Part shown: positions 1 to 8,359 of the stretch, in pieces
Position numbering within the stretch: the first letter of the stretch is position 1
Layout of the letters: the number at the start of each line of letters is the position of its first letter
The notes under the pieces: model-generated
Database searches by the model: none
What the model was told of the DNA's origin: nothing
What the model saw: the letters and a program-made list of their open reading frames with translations, nothing else
Made by a program: the position numbers and the translations under genes
DNA from: Cutaneotrichosporon cavernicola
Taxonomy: Eukaryota; Basidiomycota; Tremellomycetes; Trichosporonales; Trichosporonaceae
Direction of reading: 5' to 3'
Assembly (NCBI RefSeq): GCF_030864355.1
Contig: NC_083393.1
Coordinates: 3,100,001-3,164,000, forward strand
DNA length: 64,000 bases

Positions 1-1063
1 CGATCTCGCTCTCAATATGGAGGTGAGGTAGAATGCGGTGCCCTGGATCGACTTGTTGGTGTTGGCCGTATGCATAAGGGGCGTTGTAGTCGTGCTTCTC
101 TGCCATGGTGCCGTCGTCCCCCGTGTCAACTATAGTGATGTGCACGCGGTTCTTGCGAGACGAGTACGCGATGACGACGTCGGCGGCAAGAGTCAGCCCT
201 GTAATCACGAGCTTGAGCGGGAGGCTCATAAAAAGCGGGGATGGGTAGTTGACCTGGAGCGAGGTGAAGAGCGTGAGGCTGAGGTCTGCAGCGTGCTCAA
301 CGCGCAGGTGCATCTGGACGGGTGGGATCGAACTGGAGCGGTCGTTCTCGAGGCCCGCCGGACGGACTGGAGGGCTCGGAGGCGGGGACGACGCGGGCGC
401 CGCTGAGTCTTGGCGCGCCCGGCCCGTCCCAATCTGGGTCGCTGGGCGGTGGTCGTCCCCGAGGTCGTTTCGTGAGTACACGTGGCTAGGAGGGCGTGAC
501 ACGCGCATCGGTGACCCGAACGGCCTCCGGAGAGCTAGAGAACCGACACCGAGCCCGACGCTTGCAACAGACCGGGTCGCTATACCAGAATGCACGCTCT
601 CGCCCTCATCGTCGTCGGGCGATCCCAACCCCGACAGCGCAACAGCGCGTCCCGGTGCAACCACATGCGATGGGTATCGGCCCCGTCGAGGCCTCGGTGA
701 GATGGGTAATGGTTGATGCAAGGTTGGATGTGGGTGGACAGCGTAAGGCGGGGGTGGAGAACGGAGGGGCTCGTCGAACTCGTCGGCGGCGAGTTGGGCG
801 GCCTCGAGCTCACGCGCCTCGATTTCGGCATCCCCCTCCTCATCACCCTCGTCAAAGGCACGCCATACGTCACGGATGTCCTTAATCTCGACGCTCGGAC
901 CGACCTTGCCGAAATCGAACGAGCTGACTGTCACTGGGCCTAGGAAGGAGGGGCGCGCTGCCGTGTTGAGCTGCTGGTTGAGGGCGGCCATGAGACCCTC
1001 GGCGAGCGCCTGCCCCGTTGGGGAGGGCTCGGAGAGGAGCGACCAGTCGATTTCCACGGACAT
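1..1063 (-). CDS. MDM12: MDM12, ERMES complex subunit (3' end outside window)
   Basis: Open without a stop from ATG 1063-1061 to the window edge (354 codons). The N-terminus, starting MSVEIDWSLL and followed by SSFDFGKVGPSVEIKDIRD, is the conserved start of Mdm12. After about 115 residues comes a Pro/Ser/Arg-rich low-complexity stretch. The SMP lipid-binding domain then resumes around MHLRVEHAADLSLTLFTSLQ and PLFMSLPLKLVITGL. In this family Mdm12 is the soluble SMP-domain bridge between Mmm1 in the ER and Mdm34 in the mitochondrial outer membrane and moves phospholipids at contact sites. The long insert splitting the SMP domain is usual in fungal Mdm12. The C-terminus lies beyond base 1. No intron is needed in the visible part. 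It is divergent from the F-box-like gene at 1656. Confidence 0.9.
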   Translation of the reverse strand, partial: MSVEIDWSLLSEPSPTGQALAEGLMAALNQQLNTAARPSFLGPVTVSSFDFGKVGPSVEIKDIRDVWRAFDEGDEEGDAEIEARELEAAQLAADEFDEPLRSPPPPYAVHPHPTLHQPLPISPRPRRGRYPSHVVAPGRAVALSGLGSPDDDEGESVHSGIATRSVASVGLGVGSLALRRPFGSPMRVSRPPSHVYSRNDLGDDHRPATQIGTGRARQDSAAPASSPPPSPPVRPAGLENDRSSSIPPVQMHLRVEHAADLSLTLFTSLQVNYPSPLFMSLPLKLVITGLTLAADVVIAYSSRKNRVHITIVDTGDDGTMAEKHDYNAPYAYGQHQQVDPGHRILPHLHIESEI

Positions 1064-1655
1064 GATGTTCACGCCCGTGGGCGCATGGTTGGTAGGGGGC
1101 GGAAGGAGGATGGACAAACGCGAGCGGTGCAACTTTCGAGATGGGTGCTGCCAGGGCGCGAATGTGGAGGCAAGGAACATTTCACGTGACCAGTGTATAG
1201 GGAAGGTTTCCTTAAGAAACCATCATGTACCATGAATCGAATGTCTAGAGTGGTGTCTGGAGGAGTATTACCCGCTTTCGCTACCTTGAGGGCGCACTCG
1301 AGGCCTTGTAAGTCTAAATTGGTCGTACAGTCCGGTCAACGACTGTCCCTTCCTTCCTTTTTATTCACTCACACACACTCACTCACTTACTCACTCTCAT
1401 CTTCATCCATCCTCCTCACTTCTTCCATTTACACAACTGCCTCTCTTACGTCTTCTCTATCTTCAACCTTCCCAGCCTCGTGAGTGTCCCGTATCTGGTC
1501 CAAAATGGGCCAACTTGCAACAAACGCACTACTAAACGAGCTCACTTCCGCGGTCCATATCCACATTTACCAATCCAGGTCCAACACCATCCTCCGAGGT
1601 TGTATCAACCTTCCTTCCTCAGAACCATCTACCTCCGAAGAGTTCCGTAACACCC
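1064..1655. other. Intergenic, divergent promoter region
   Basis: This 592-nt stretch lies between the MDM12 start (minus) and the first F-box-like gene (plus). It holds pyrimidine-rich CACTCA/CTCACT-type runs near 1365-1400 and 1440-1480, as is common in fungal 5' leaders. I see no gene in it. Confidence 0.6.
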
Positions 1656-3083
1656 ATGTCCAAGCCGACCCACACACCTTCCTCGAACGCCGAGGTTGGT
1701 TCCAATAACGCTGCTACCTCCCTCAAACCCTTCCCTGCGGAGGCAACGCAGCGCATCCTCGAGTGTCCTCACATCCTCGAGGCCATCTTGAAGTACTCTT
1801 CCCGCAGCACCCAGCGAGCCTGCCTACTTTCCTCCCGTTCTCTTTTTGAGTCCTCTGGGCGTGTTCTCTACCGCAACGTTTACATTGGCGGCCGTGCCGG
1901 TGACAGCCTTGAGCTTTTCTTCCGCGGAGCTCTCATTGGTACCGGCTTCGGACACGAGGACATGGAGCTTGCCAAGTGTCCGCTCAACAATGGTCACCCC
2001 GAATGCAAGATTCACAGTCCTAACGACAACCACTTCAACTTCAACGACGACGAGAGCGACAACTCCTCGCACTCCAGCGAGGACGAGACTATCGCCCAGC
2101 CGATTACTTTCCCCGTTTCCGCCACGTCCACCACCTCTACCAAGGCCAAGACCTCAAAGCTCAACGATGGGCACCCCAACAAGGAGGAACGCGACAGGGA
2201 GGGTGCCTCGGTTGACTCCGACAAAGCCGAGGGTGTGCCGTGCACCACCAACTTCAAGCTCGCTCTCCTCAAGCATGTTCGCGTCCTCACCATTTCCACA
2301 CACCATGCCTGCAACTGCCACATTTATGGGCCTCACATCAAACATCTTCTTCCCCACCTCGAGGTGGTGCGAGTCGCCTCGGATTTCTTTAAGAATTTCG
2401 AGCTCCTCCGTTTGTGCGATGCGGAAGTCTGCATGCTACTCACGAATGTCAAGTGTCACAAGCTCGTTCTTCGCAATCTTGATGGGAATGGTCTTCCCTT
2501 GGAGCCCTTCTTCTGCCTAGGCAATGGCGATTCCTTTCCTATTTGCCAGGAGCTCGTCGTTTTCCTCACAATGGACGGTCGTCGTCTCGTGTCCGATTTC
2601 GAGAACATGACCTACTGGCATGACCGCAGTCTGCTTGAGCTCGGGCACTGTTTCCCGAACGCGCCCGACGTCAAAATTGTCTTTTACCCTACATGGGAGG
2701 GTTGGGACGAGTCAGACGATGTCTTGGCCTTTATCCACGGCCACGTACCCGTCACCCCTGACGACATTGTCTATGGCATTAAAGACTTTCTTCAATACGC
2801 CCATCCCCAATACACCATCTATGGAATGGGCAAGCTCCGCTGGTACCCAGACGGTGACCTCATCGGGGTCTTTATGCGTTTCTTTCCTGACACGAAGCTC
2901 ACGCGGCGCGCGATTCTCGACCTCGTCCGCCACGAGCTTCGTACGGGCTCACTCTTCCTCGCTATTGGGGACGACAACATCGAGTACGACCCCGGCTATC
3001 CTGAGCGGATTACCTACAAGACTTTCAACGAGTATCTCAAGGATGAAGGGGGGCGTCTTTACGAGCTGACTGCTGATTGCTGA
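1656..3083 (+). CDS. F-box-like protein, tandem copy 1 (475 aa)
   Basis: Intronless reading frame, one of two adjacent paralogues. The N-terminal block (residues about 32-80: ILECPHILEAILKYSS, then an RACLLSSRSLFESSGRVLYR-type helix pattern) looks like a degenerate F-box. No leucine-rich or WD repeats are obvious. Shared with copy 2 are FFRGALIGTG, the segment KHVRVLTISTHHAC..YGPHIKHLLPHLEVVRVA, YGMGKLRWYPDGDL, and the C-terminal RRAILDLVRHELR..YKTFNEYLKDEG. An acidic Ser/Asp/Glu insert sits at about residues 128-200. F-box proteins usually recruit substrates to SCF ubiquitin ligases; that role is only inferred here. A lack of introns in an intron-rich region fits a lineage-specific expanded family. 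Confidence 0.7.
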   Translation: MSKPTHTPSSNAEVGSNNAATSLKPFPAEATQRILECPHILEAILKYSSRSTQRACLLSSRSLFESSGRVLYRNVYIGGRAGDSLELFFRGALIGTGFGHEDMELAKCPLNNGHPECKIHSPNDNHFNFNDDESDNSSHSSEDETIAQPITFPVSATSTTSTKAKTSKLNDGHPNKEERDREGASVDSDKAEGVPCTTNFKLALLKHVRVLTISTHHACNCHIYGPHIKHLLPHLEVVRVASDFFKNFELLRLCDAEVCMLLTNVKCHKLVLRNLDGNGLPLEPFFCLGNGDSFPICQELVVFLTMDGRRLVSDFENMTYWHDRSLLELGHCFPNAPDVKIVFYPTWEGWDESDDVLAFIHGHVPVTPDDIVYGIKDFLQYAHPQYTIYGMGKLRWYPDGDLIGVFMRFFPDTKLTRRAILDLVRHELRTGSLFLAIGDDNIEYDPGYPERITYKTFNEYLKDEGGRLYELTADC

Positions 3084-3525
3084 TTTATAACCAACGGTTC
3101 ATCCCATTATGTGCAGTTTCTGGGTAACACGAGGAGGGACGATACCCATGATAGCAGAGTCAACACAGCCCGACACTTGGAGAGCGCCATGGTAGTTATT
3201 TTGTCTATAGAATAGGAGAATGTACAGTTGATTTGGTAGAGGACGTTGCCTCGGCGGCAGTGCTGCTGCCTTTGTATTGAATACGGCTATTATTGGTATA
3301 CTGAATTAATTACTATACCCGGGACATGCCTTTCCGCTGCCAGCAACAACAACTTACTGCTGATTCCGTCTCCAGTCACGTGCCAATCCACCTCCACCTC
3401 CACCTCCACCTCCACAGCTTCGACGTCAGGTCTCCCATCAGCGCGACTTTGCAACACGACTATCTAACGGCGGTTAATCAGTGCTGCTCCCACCCGACCT
3501 GATCCCAGCTTCTCTAACCCACAGG
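3084..3525. other. Intergenic with CTCCAC microsatellite
   Basis: Between the two F-box-like genes. It contains a (CTCCAC)n microsatellite at about 3389-3416. Just before the ATG of copy 2 there is CTAACCCACAG, a good branch site plus acceptor, so a 5' leader intron of copy 2 is possible. No gene seen. Confidence 0.55.
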
Positions 3526-4857
3526 ATGACCGAGCACCACACCATCGCCTACTCGCTGGACACGACACAGCGCGTCCTGCAATGCCCCCATATCATAGAC
3601 TCGATCATGGAGTACGCGGCACCCCAAGCTCGCGCCGTCTGCCTCCGTGTGTCTCGGCGTTTCCACATTCCAGCTGCGCGGGCGCTCTATCACACTGTCT
3701 GCCTCAGCCAGTCGAACATGGAGGCCTTCTTCCGCGGGGCGTTGGTGGGCAACGGAGGCGAAGATGCGCTCTCAGAGTGCGGTCTCGCAAAGGAGCGCGG
3801 CGAATGCACGATGCACGTCCCCGAACATCTCAAGAAGTTTGCCGTCTGGAACAGTACAGCAGACACCATGCCTGTTGGAGACTCGTCCACAGTTAACATG
3901 AAGGCCCCCCTCCTGAAGTTCGTCCGGGTGCTTACCATTACCCGACATCACTCATGCGTATGCTACGCCTACGGCCCGCACGCCAAGTCCCTGTTGCCCA
4001 ACCTCGACATCGTGCGCGTCGCACCTGAACCGCGCGGCTCTCATTCCTTCGGGGTACAGTGCCCATGCGATTCTGGCCATTGCGCACTTCTCGGAGGCAT
4101 ACGCACACGCAAACTGGTGCTGCGCAACCTCGATGCCGGAGGTGTCGCACTCCTTGACGGGGTGCGCGAAGGACAGGCGCCTGTACCGCACGTGAACCAC
4201 GAGCTGGTGTTCTTCCTCCCGACAGACGGTCGCCGGATTGATACTGATCTCTCCGAGGAGCTAGAGGGGTTTGGGCACAGCATCTACGGCGCAGACTTGC
4301 AGTCGATCGGCCAGATGTTTCGTCGGCCACCGGACTCTCCCATTGTGAAAATCGTGTTCAACCCGACGTGGGAGGGAGAGGGCACATACTCTCCTCCTGC
4401 TGCCACGGAAGACCCCGACTCCCAAAATGAGATCGAGGGCACTCACGACGGTTCGGACGGCGAGGAGAGTTCCAACAGCGATGACGACCGGCCTGGCCAT
4501 CCTTTCCCCGTCTGCTCTGATCGACTCATCTACACTTTGTCGACTATCATATCCTCTCGCAGCCGCAACTACGTTATTTATGGGCTGGAGAAGCTCCGCT
4601 TTCTCCCAGACGGCGAGCTGTTGACCGTCTTCGAAATCCTCTTCCCTGACACAGAGCTCACGCAGCGCGAGATCCTCAAGGCCGTTCGCCACGAGCTGCG
4701 GCACTCCAGCCTTATCAAGGGCTCGTCTATGAGCCCACGTGAGCTTGAGGAGCTCGAATACGACAACAAAACACCCTACGATGTCACATACAAGACCCTG
4801 GAGGAGTATCTAGAGGACGAGGGATCGCGCCGACGAGAGCTCGCTGCCGACGGTTAG
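3526..4857 (+). CDS. F-box-like protein, tandem copy 2 (443 aa)
   Basis: Intronless. I place the start at ATG 3526 (MTEHHTIAYSLDTTQRVLQC). The frame is open 45 nt further upstream but only from GTG. Residues about 16-60 (VLQCPHIIDSIMEYAA, CLRVSRRFHIPAARALYHTV) match the F-box-like block of copy 1. FFRGALVGNG, the KFVRVLTITRHHSCVCYAYG segment, YGLEKLRFLPDGEL, FPDTELTQREILKAVRHELR and the end EYLEDEGSRRRELAADG are also shared. The acidic insert is near residues 300-340, a different place from copy 1, so the inserts arose separately. Identity outside the shared blocks is low, so the duplication is not very recent. Function is unknown beyond a likely SCF adaptor role. Confidence 0.7.
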   Translation: MTEHHTIAYSLDTTQRVLQCPHIIDSIMEYAAPQARAVCLRVSRRFHIPAARALYHTVCLSQSNMEAFFRGALVGNGGEDALSECGLAKERGECTMHVPEHLKKFAVWNSTADTMPVGDSSTVNMKAPLLKFVRVLTITRHHSCVCYAYGPHAKSLLPNLDIVRVAPEPRGSHSFGVQCPCDSGHCALLGGIRTRKLVLRNLDAGGVALLDGVREGQAPVPHVNHELVFFLPTDGRRIDTDLSEELEGFGHSIYGADLQSIGQMFRRPPDSPIVKIVFNPTWEGEGTYSPPAATEDPDSQNEIEGTHDGSDGEESSNSDDDRPGHPFPVCSDRLIYTLSTIISSRSRNYVIYGLEKLRFLPDGELLTVFEILFPDTELTQREILKAVRHELRHSSLIKGSSMSPRELEELEYDNKTPYDVTYKTLEEYLEDEGSRRRELAADG

Positions 4858-4926
4858 GGTTCGGCAAGATCTCATCGCCATGCCAGACCTATCCCGACGT
4901 GGCCTCAGCTAGACTTATGCACTTGG

Positions 4927-4998
4927 TCCCATTCACTTGCCCGCCGACGACGTCCTGCACCGTCCCATTCACTTGCCCGCTGACGACGTCCGGCACCG
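4927..4998. repeat. 36-nt direct tandem repeat, two copies
   Basis: The 36-nt unit beginning TCCCATTCACTTGCCCG occurs at 4927-4962 and again at 4963-4998 with two mismatches. It lies in the 3' flank of F-box-like copy 2. Confidence 0.85.
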
Positions 4999-5094
4999 TC
5001 CTTCAGCCTCAAAGCGTCTCTCTTTCAAGTGATCTGAAAAAAAAACCCCTGTTCGTGCGGGGGGTTGTATAATCCCCCAACACATCTCACAAGC

Positions 5095-5170
5095 GCCTCG
5101 TTAGCTCAGTGGTAGAGCGTGTCACTCGTAAGCGATGACAAGGTCAGTCGTTCAAGTCGGCTACGAGGCA
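5095..5170 (+). tRNA. tRNA-Thr (CGU) with apparent 4-nt intron
   Basis: A full cloverleaf can be drawn: acceptor GCCTCGT (5095-5101) with ACGAGGC (5163-5169) and discriminator A5170; D arm GCTC/GAGC; anticodon stem TGTCA/TGACA (5120-5124 and 5136-5140); T arm AGTCG-TTCAAGT-CGGCT. The anticodon loop CTCGTAAGCGA is 11 nt instead of 7. Removing AGCG (5131-5134) at the canonical 37/38 site leaves CTCGTAA, parallel to the CTAGTAA loop of the next tRNA, with anticodon CGT at 5127-5129. An intron of 4 nt would be exceptionally short. Internal promoter elements (TAGCTCAGTGG, GTTCAAGTC) are present. Confidence 0.85.
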
Positions 5171-5178
5171 GCTTGATC

Positions 5179-5251
5179 TCCTCCTTAGCTCAGTTGGTAG
5201 AGCGCGACACTAGTAATGTCGAGGTCAGTCGTTCGAGTCGGCTAGGAGGAA
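5179..5251 (+). tRNA. tRNA-Thr (AGU)
   Basis: A 73-nt intronless cloverleaf: acceptor TCCTCCT/AGGAGGA plus discriminator A5251; D arm GCTC-AGTTGGTA-GAGC; anticodon stem CGACA/TGTCG with loop CTAGTAA and anticodon AGT at 5212-5214; T arm AGTCG-TTCGAGT-CGGCT. It starts 8 nt after the previous tRNA-Thr and shares its T and D arms. No T-run separates the two, so they may be one Pol III transcript. Confidence 0.93.
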
Positions 5252-5258
5252 TCGTCTC

Positions 5259-5262
5259 TTTT
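5259..5262 (+). terminator. Pol III terminator (TTTT)
   Basis: First run of four T after the tRNA pair, 7 nt past the second tRNA. There is none between or inside the two tRNAs. Confidence 0.7.
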
Positions 5263-5696
5263 GAAAAGCAGAAACGACGGTGAAGTGTAGGGTTGTCTGG
5301 CCAGTTGCATGTCGAAGTGCATGGTGGAGGTGGATGTGCCTGAACTGGGTGGAGGTCGGGCGGTTGAACGGCACGCGACAAAAACACAGCGCCCGACGCG
5401 GCAGCACTCTCCGTCAAACGGGAATGTGCAGGTTGCCTGAGTGGCTCGCTCTGCATGTCGGGCGAGATCTTGCCGCGAGGGCGCTTTGATCGTGGGTGCA
5501 GTGTGCCTGGGTCACTGCACGAGGCTGAGCAGCTAGCAGTGCCGCCCTCTGTTTGAGCTCTTGAGCGACACGATCAGTCACTAGGAGGGAGGGGTCAGTC
5601 ATCTACTACAACCGTTCGCCCGTCTCTTTCGACCGCCCCCCGAGTAGCTCGTTGCCCAAGATGTCATCAGAGGCTCTAATTTCTATAATGGGAGGT
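5263..5696. other. Intergenic, nothing recognised
   Basis: Between the tRNA pair and the 3' end of the APRT gene. No convincing gene or repeat. Confidence 0.5.
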
Positions 5697-6503
5697 CTAG
5701 TCCTCAGCCTCGACCATCCAGTACGACGGCGCGTCGAGCTGCTGTAAGCTTGAAACCCGTTTTCGTAGCTCACCTTGTCAGCGCCAGATAGGAACGGCAG
5801 CCCAACGACGAAGAGGTACTCGAGCGTCTTGCCGCCGGCCTTGCGGATAAGCTCGCCGGCCGCAGCCGCCGATCCGCCAGTAGCAATGAGGTCGCTGGTG
5901 TCAGATGCTAGGAACCCTTGATCTGTCTGTTTCCCAGACTCGGGGTAGAGCAGGCATACTTACTCAACGACAATGACCGTCTGGCCCTCCTTGATCGCAT
6001 CCTTCTGCATCTCGAACCGGTCCACCCCGTACTCCTTGGTGTACTCGGCAACGTAGCAGTCTCCGGGGAGCTTGCCGACCTTGCGGACGGGGACGAATGC
6101 CGCACCGAGGCGCATGGCGATGATGGGACCGAAGAGGAAACCGCGGGCGTCAAGGCCGACAATGACATCGGGCTTGACACCGGGGTGCACCTTGGCGATG
6201 TGCGAGACAAAGTGGGTGATGAGCATCTCGAAGGTAAAGGGGTCGCGAAGGAGGCTGGGGTTAGCACAGGCACCAGCGGCGCGAATTCATCATAGAGTGA
6301 CTATGTGGGATCGGTGGGCTTGAGCGTACTGAGGCTGCGAGGCTGCGAGGCCGCCAGGATGCAGACCTCCTGGAGAGGTGGAGAGCTCAACCGCGCAATG
6401 GGGAAATAAGGACTCACGGGAAGATGTCAATAAAGGTGATTCCCTCCTTGGGGAACCCCGGGTGAACACCCAGCTGGGACTTGAGGTACGCGACGTCGGA
6501 CAT
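5697..6503 (-). CDS. APT1: Adenine phosphoribosyltransferase
   Basis: Four exons: 6503-6418, 6254-5964, 5894-5774, 5741-5697 (180 aa, the usual APRT length). It begins MSDVAYLKSQLGVHPGFPKEG, continues FIDIFPLLRDPFTFEMLITH and VIVGLDARGFLFG, and carries the PRPP-binding motif VIVVDDLIATGGSA across the exon 2/3 join. The enzyme makes AMP from adenine and PRPP in the cytosol (purine salvage). Intron 3 is only 32 nt. The last acceptor is CAGCAG, so one extra Gln is possible; I used the first AG. Donors are GTGAGT, GTAAGT and GTGAGC. Confidence 0.95.
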
Positions 6504-6914
6504 GGTGAGCAGAGCGGTAACAACAATGTGTACACACGTTCAAAACAAAAATCCGGAGAGAGATTTACGTAACGATATGGAACCACGTGCGGGCGTGCTT
6601 TCCACTCCATTCGGATGGGTAACATGTGCCACAGACATCCATACAGCACACGTATGTTGACGTGGAGTGCACGAACTAGTGCGGATTGTGCGGTCGCTTG
6701 GATCGACACCGCGACGGGGCCATGTCAGTCACTCGTGCTAGTCGGCAGCTGCGCCCCGCTCTCCCTCCCTGAACCCCGCTGCAGGTTTGCCAATTCCACC
6801 GCCGCCTCCACTGCCACTGCCACTCTGAAGCCTACGGTGCATCACTACGTCCTTAGATAGCTTTGTTCTCGGGCCCTACGTCGGATTATGGGCCGGATCC
6901 TTCTGCTTGAATGA
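6504..6914. other. Intergenic, nothing recognised
   Basis: Promoter side of APRT and 3' flank of the small minus-strand gene at 6915-7346. No gene or clear repeat beyond short C/G-rich runs. Confidence 0.5.
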
Positions 6915-7346
6915 CTACTCGGCCTTGATCTCGATCTTGGTCTCGGTCTCGCTGGCGGTGTGGCGCCAAGCGGCAGCCTCCTCACGGCGCTTGCTCGCTT
7001 CGTCGGCTGCCAGGCGCGCCACCTCAGCGGTGGCACGGGATTCGTCTGCACTCTTGCGGGCCACCTCGACGGCAGCGCGAGCCTCGCCCACTTCAGAACG
7101 GGGGTCGCAGATAGGAGCCGCGGGAGCGGGAGCGGGGTTGTGGTTGGGGACGTCGTCGGCCATGTTGAGATTTGTGCTAGATGACGGCGAGTCACCAAGG
7201 AATGCCGTGGTAGCGCTCGAGACTGTCGAGGTGGTCAAGGTGGTCGAGGTTGTGGAAGTTGAGAGGGGACGAGGATGAGCTTGAGCGGTGCTAGGCTTGC
7301 GCTTTGAGCGTTGGAAGAGGTTGCGGAGGTGCGAACGGAGGGACAT
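6915..7346 (-). CDS. Small alanine-rich coiled-coil protein, unknown (143 aa)
   Basis: Single exon reading MSLRSHLRNLFQRSKRKPST at the start, with a basic N-terminus, a Ser/Thr-rich stretch (about residues 18-60), a Pro/Ala segment, then an alanine/charged heptad-like helix from about residue 82 (EVGEARAAVEVARKSADESR). No family recognised. A start at the internal MADDVPNHNP (residue 62) is also possible. Composition looks protein-like, but single-exon evidence is weak. Confidence 0.5.
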   Translation of the reverse strand: MSLRSHLRNLFQRSKRKPSTAQAHPRPLSTSTTSTTLTTSTVSSATTAFLGDSPSSSTNLNMADDVPNHNPAPAPAAPICDPRSEVGEARAAVEVARKSADESRATAEVARLAADEASKRREEAAAWRHTASETETKIEIKAE

Positions 7347-7709
7347 GGTTTGTTAACAAGGATGAAAGAGCCTAGCGGAGGGATTGTCGCCCCAGTAACA
7401 GGTCACCAGGTCACGCACGGCTGCGCACGGGGCGTCTTTGAGGAGAGTCACACTTTAGTTGGCCCACTTGGCACCGCTCTCACGGTTCTGATTGCTACGC
7501 TTGGACGTCAGTAACGACATCCGGTAGCAAGATCGCGTGGGCACACGCGTGGGTGTGGAGGACAAACCAAACGGCGATCGAGCACCAGGGGACAGCGCCG
7601 CGTGGGCAATGAGGCTCCGAGCTCCGCAGCTCAACTCGTCCCCTCAACTACTCGGCGTGCTCCCCGACCATGGTATGCAATTACCATAATACAACGCTGC
7701 GATAATACA

Positions 7710-7736
7710 ACTGATGGAACTGATGGAACTGATGGA
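7710..7736. repeat. (CTGATGGAA)3 short tandem repeat
   Basis: Three consecutive CTGATGGAA-type units in the intergenic stretch 7347-8359. Confidence 0.7.
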
Positions 7737-7917
7737 CGCTGACTTCAACTGCTTACTCGGAAGCGCGTTTTTCGCACCTGAAACGGATCGCCTCACGGGA
7801 TTGTCGTCAGATCAGATAGCCCGCACGATCCCATTGCACATCAGGTTCAGTTCCTCCTTCCTACTCAAGGGTGGATGTAGGTGAGAAGGAGGAGGGAAGG
7901 TGACGAAGAGACGAGAC

Positions 7918-8238
7918 TCACGCGCGCTTGATGCTTGGCAACCTGGTCCACGTCGATGTCTCCGCTACGGACGCGGTGCCAGGCATCGACAGGCCCTTGG
8001 AGTTTCTCTTGCGTGCGCGGTCCTGGTTGGGTTGGTGAGAGGAAGGAAAAGTGGAGGAAGGCGGCGAAGGTGGGTAATCGGCAGAGGGAAGGAGCGGTGG
8101 GTGAGTCAACCGACCGTGGTGGCGAGGAAGGTTCGTTGCTCGGTTCTGGAAATATTGTTGTTAGCAAGAGGGTATACAACAGACATCGAGAGCTGGCTGA
8201 TTGTACCGTCGTGAGAGGTGATGACGTTCGTTAAACAT
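7918..8238 (-). other. Possible small spliced gene, minus strand
   Basis: The stretch 7347-8359 has no long reading frame, but the minus strand holds a good branch/acceptor (GCTAACAACAATATTTCCAG near 8150), a second acceptor-like CCAACCCAACCAG near 8025, and an open segment with normal protein composition (LQGPVDAWHRVRSGDIDVDQ) ending at a clean GTGAGT donor near 7920. An ATG is at 8238. I could not complete a convincing model or name a family, and the rest of the stretch appears empty. Confidence 0.2.
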
Positions 8239-8359
8239 GCGGCACCCCTCGCCGCATTAGCTGCCGACGCCCGCGTGCTCGCCAAGTTACCCTGGACTCT
8301 ATCCGATCCTGGTGCATCTGTATCTGTATCTTGCCGCTACACTCCGTCCAAGCCTCTGC

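Noticed and set aside
5044..5066. AACCCC...GGGGTT hairpin upstream of the tRNA pair
   Set aside because: A 6-bp stem next to A- and G-runs; looks like a bacterial terminator but has no meaning in this context and could arise by chance.
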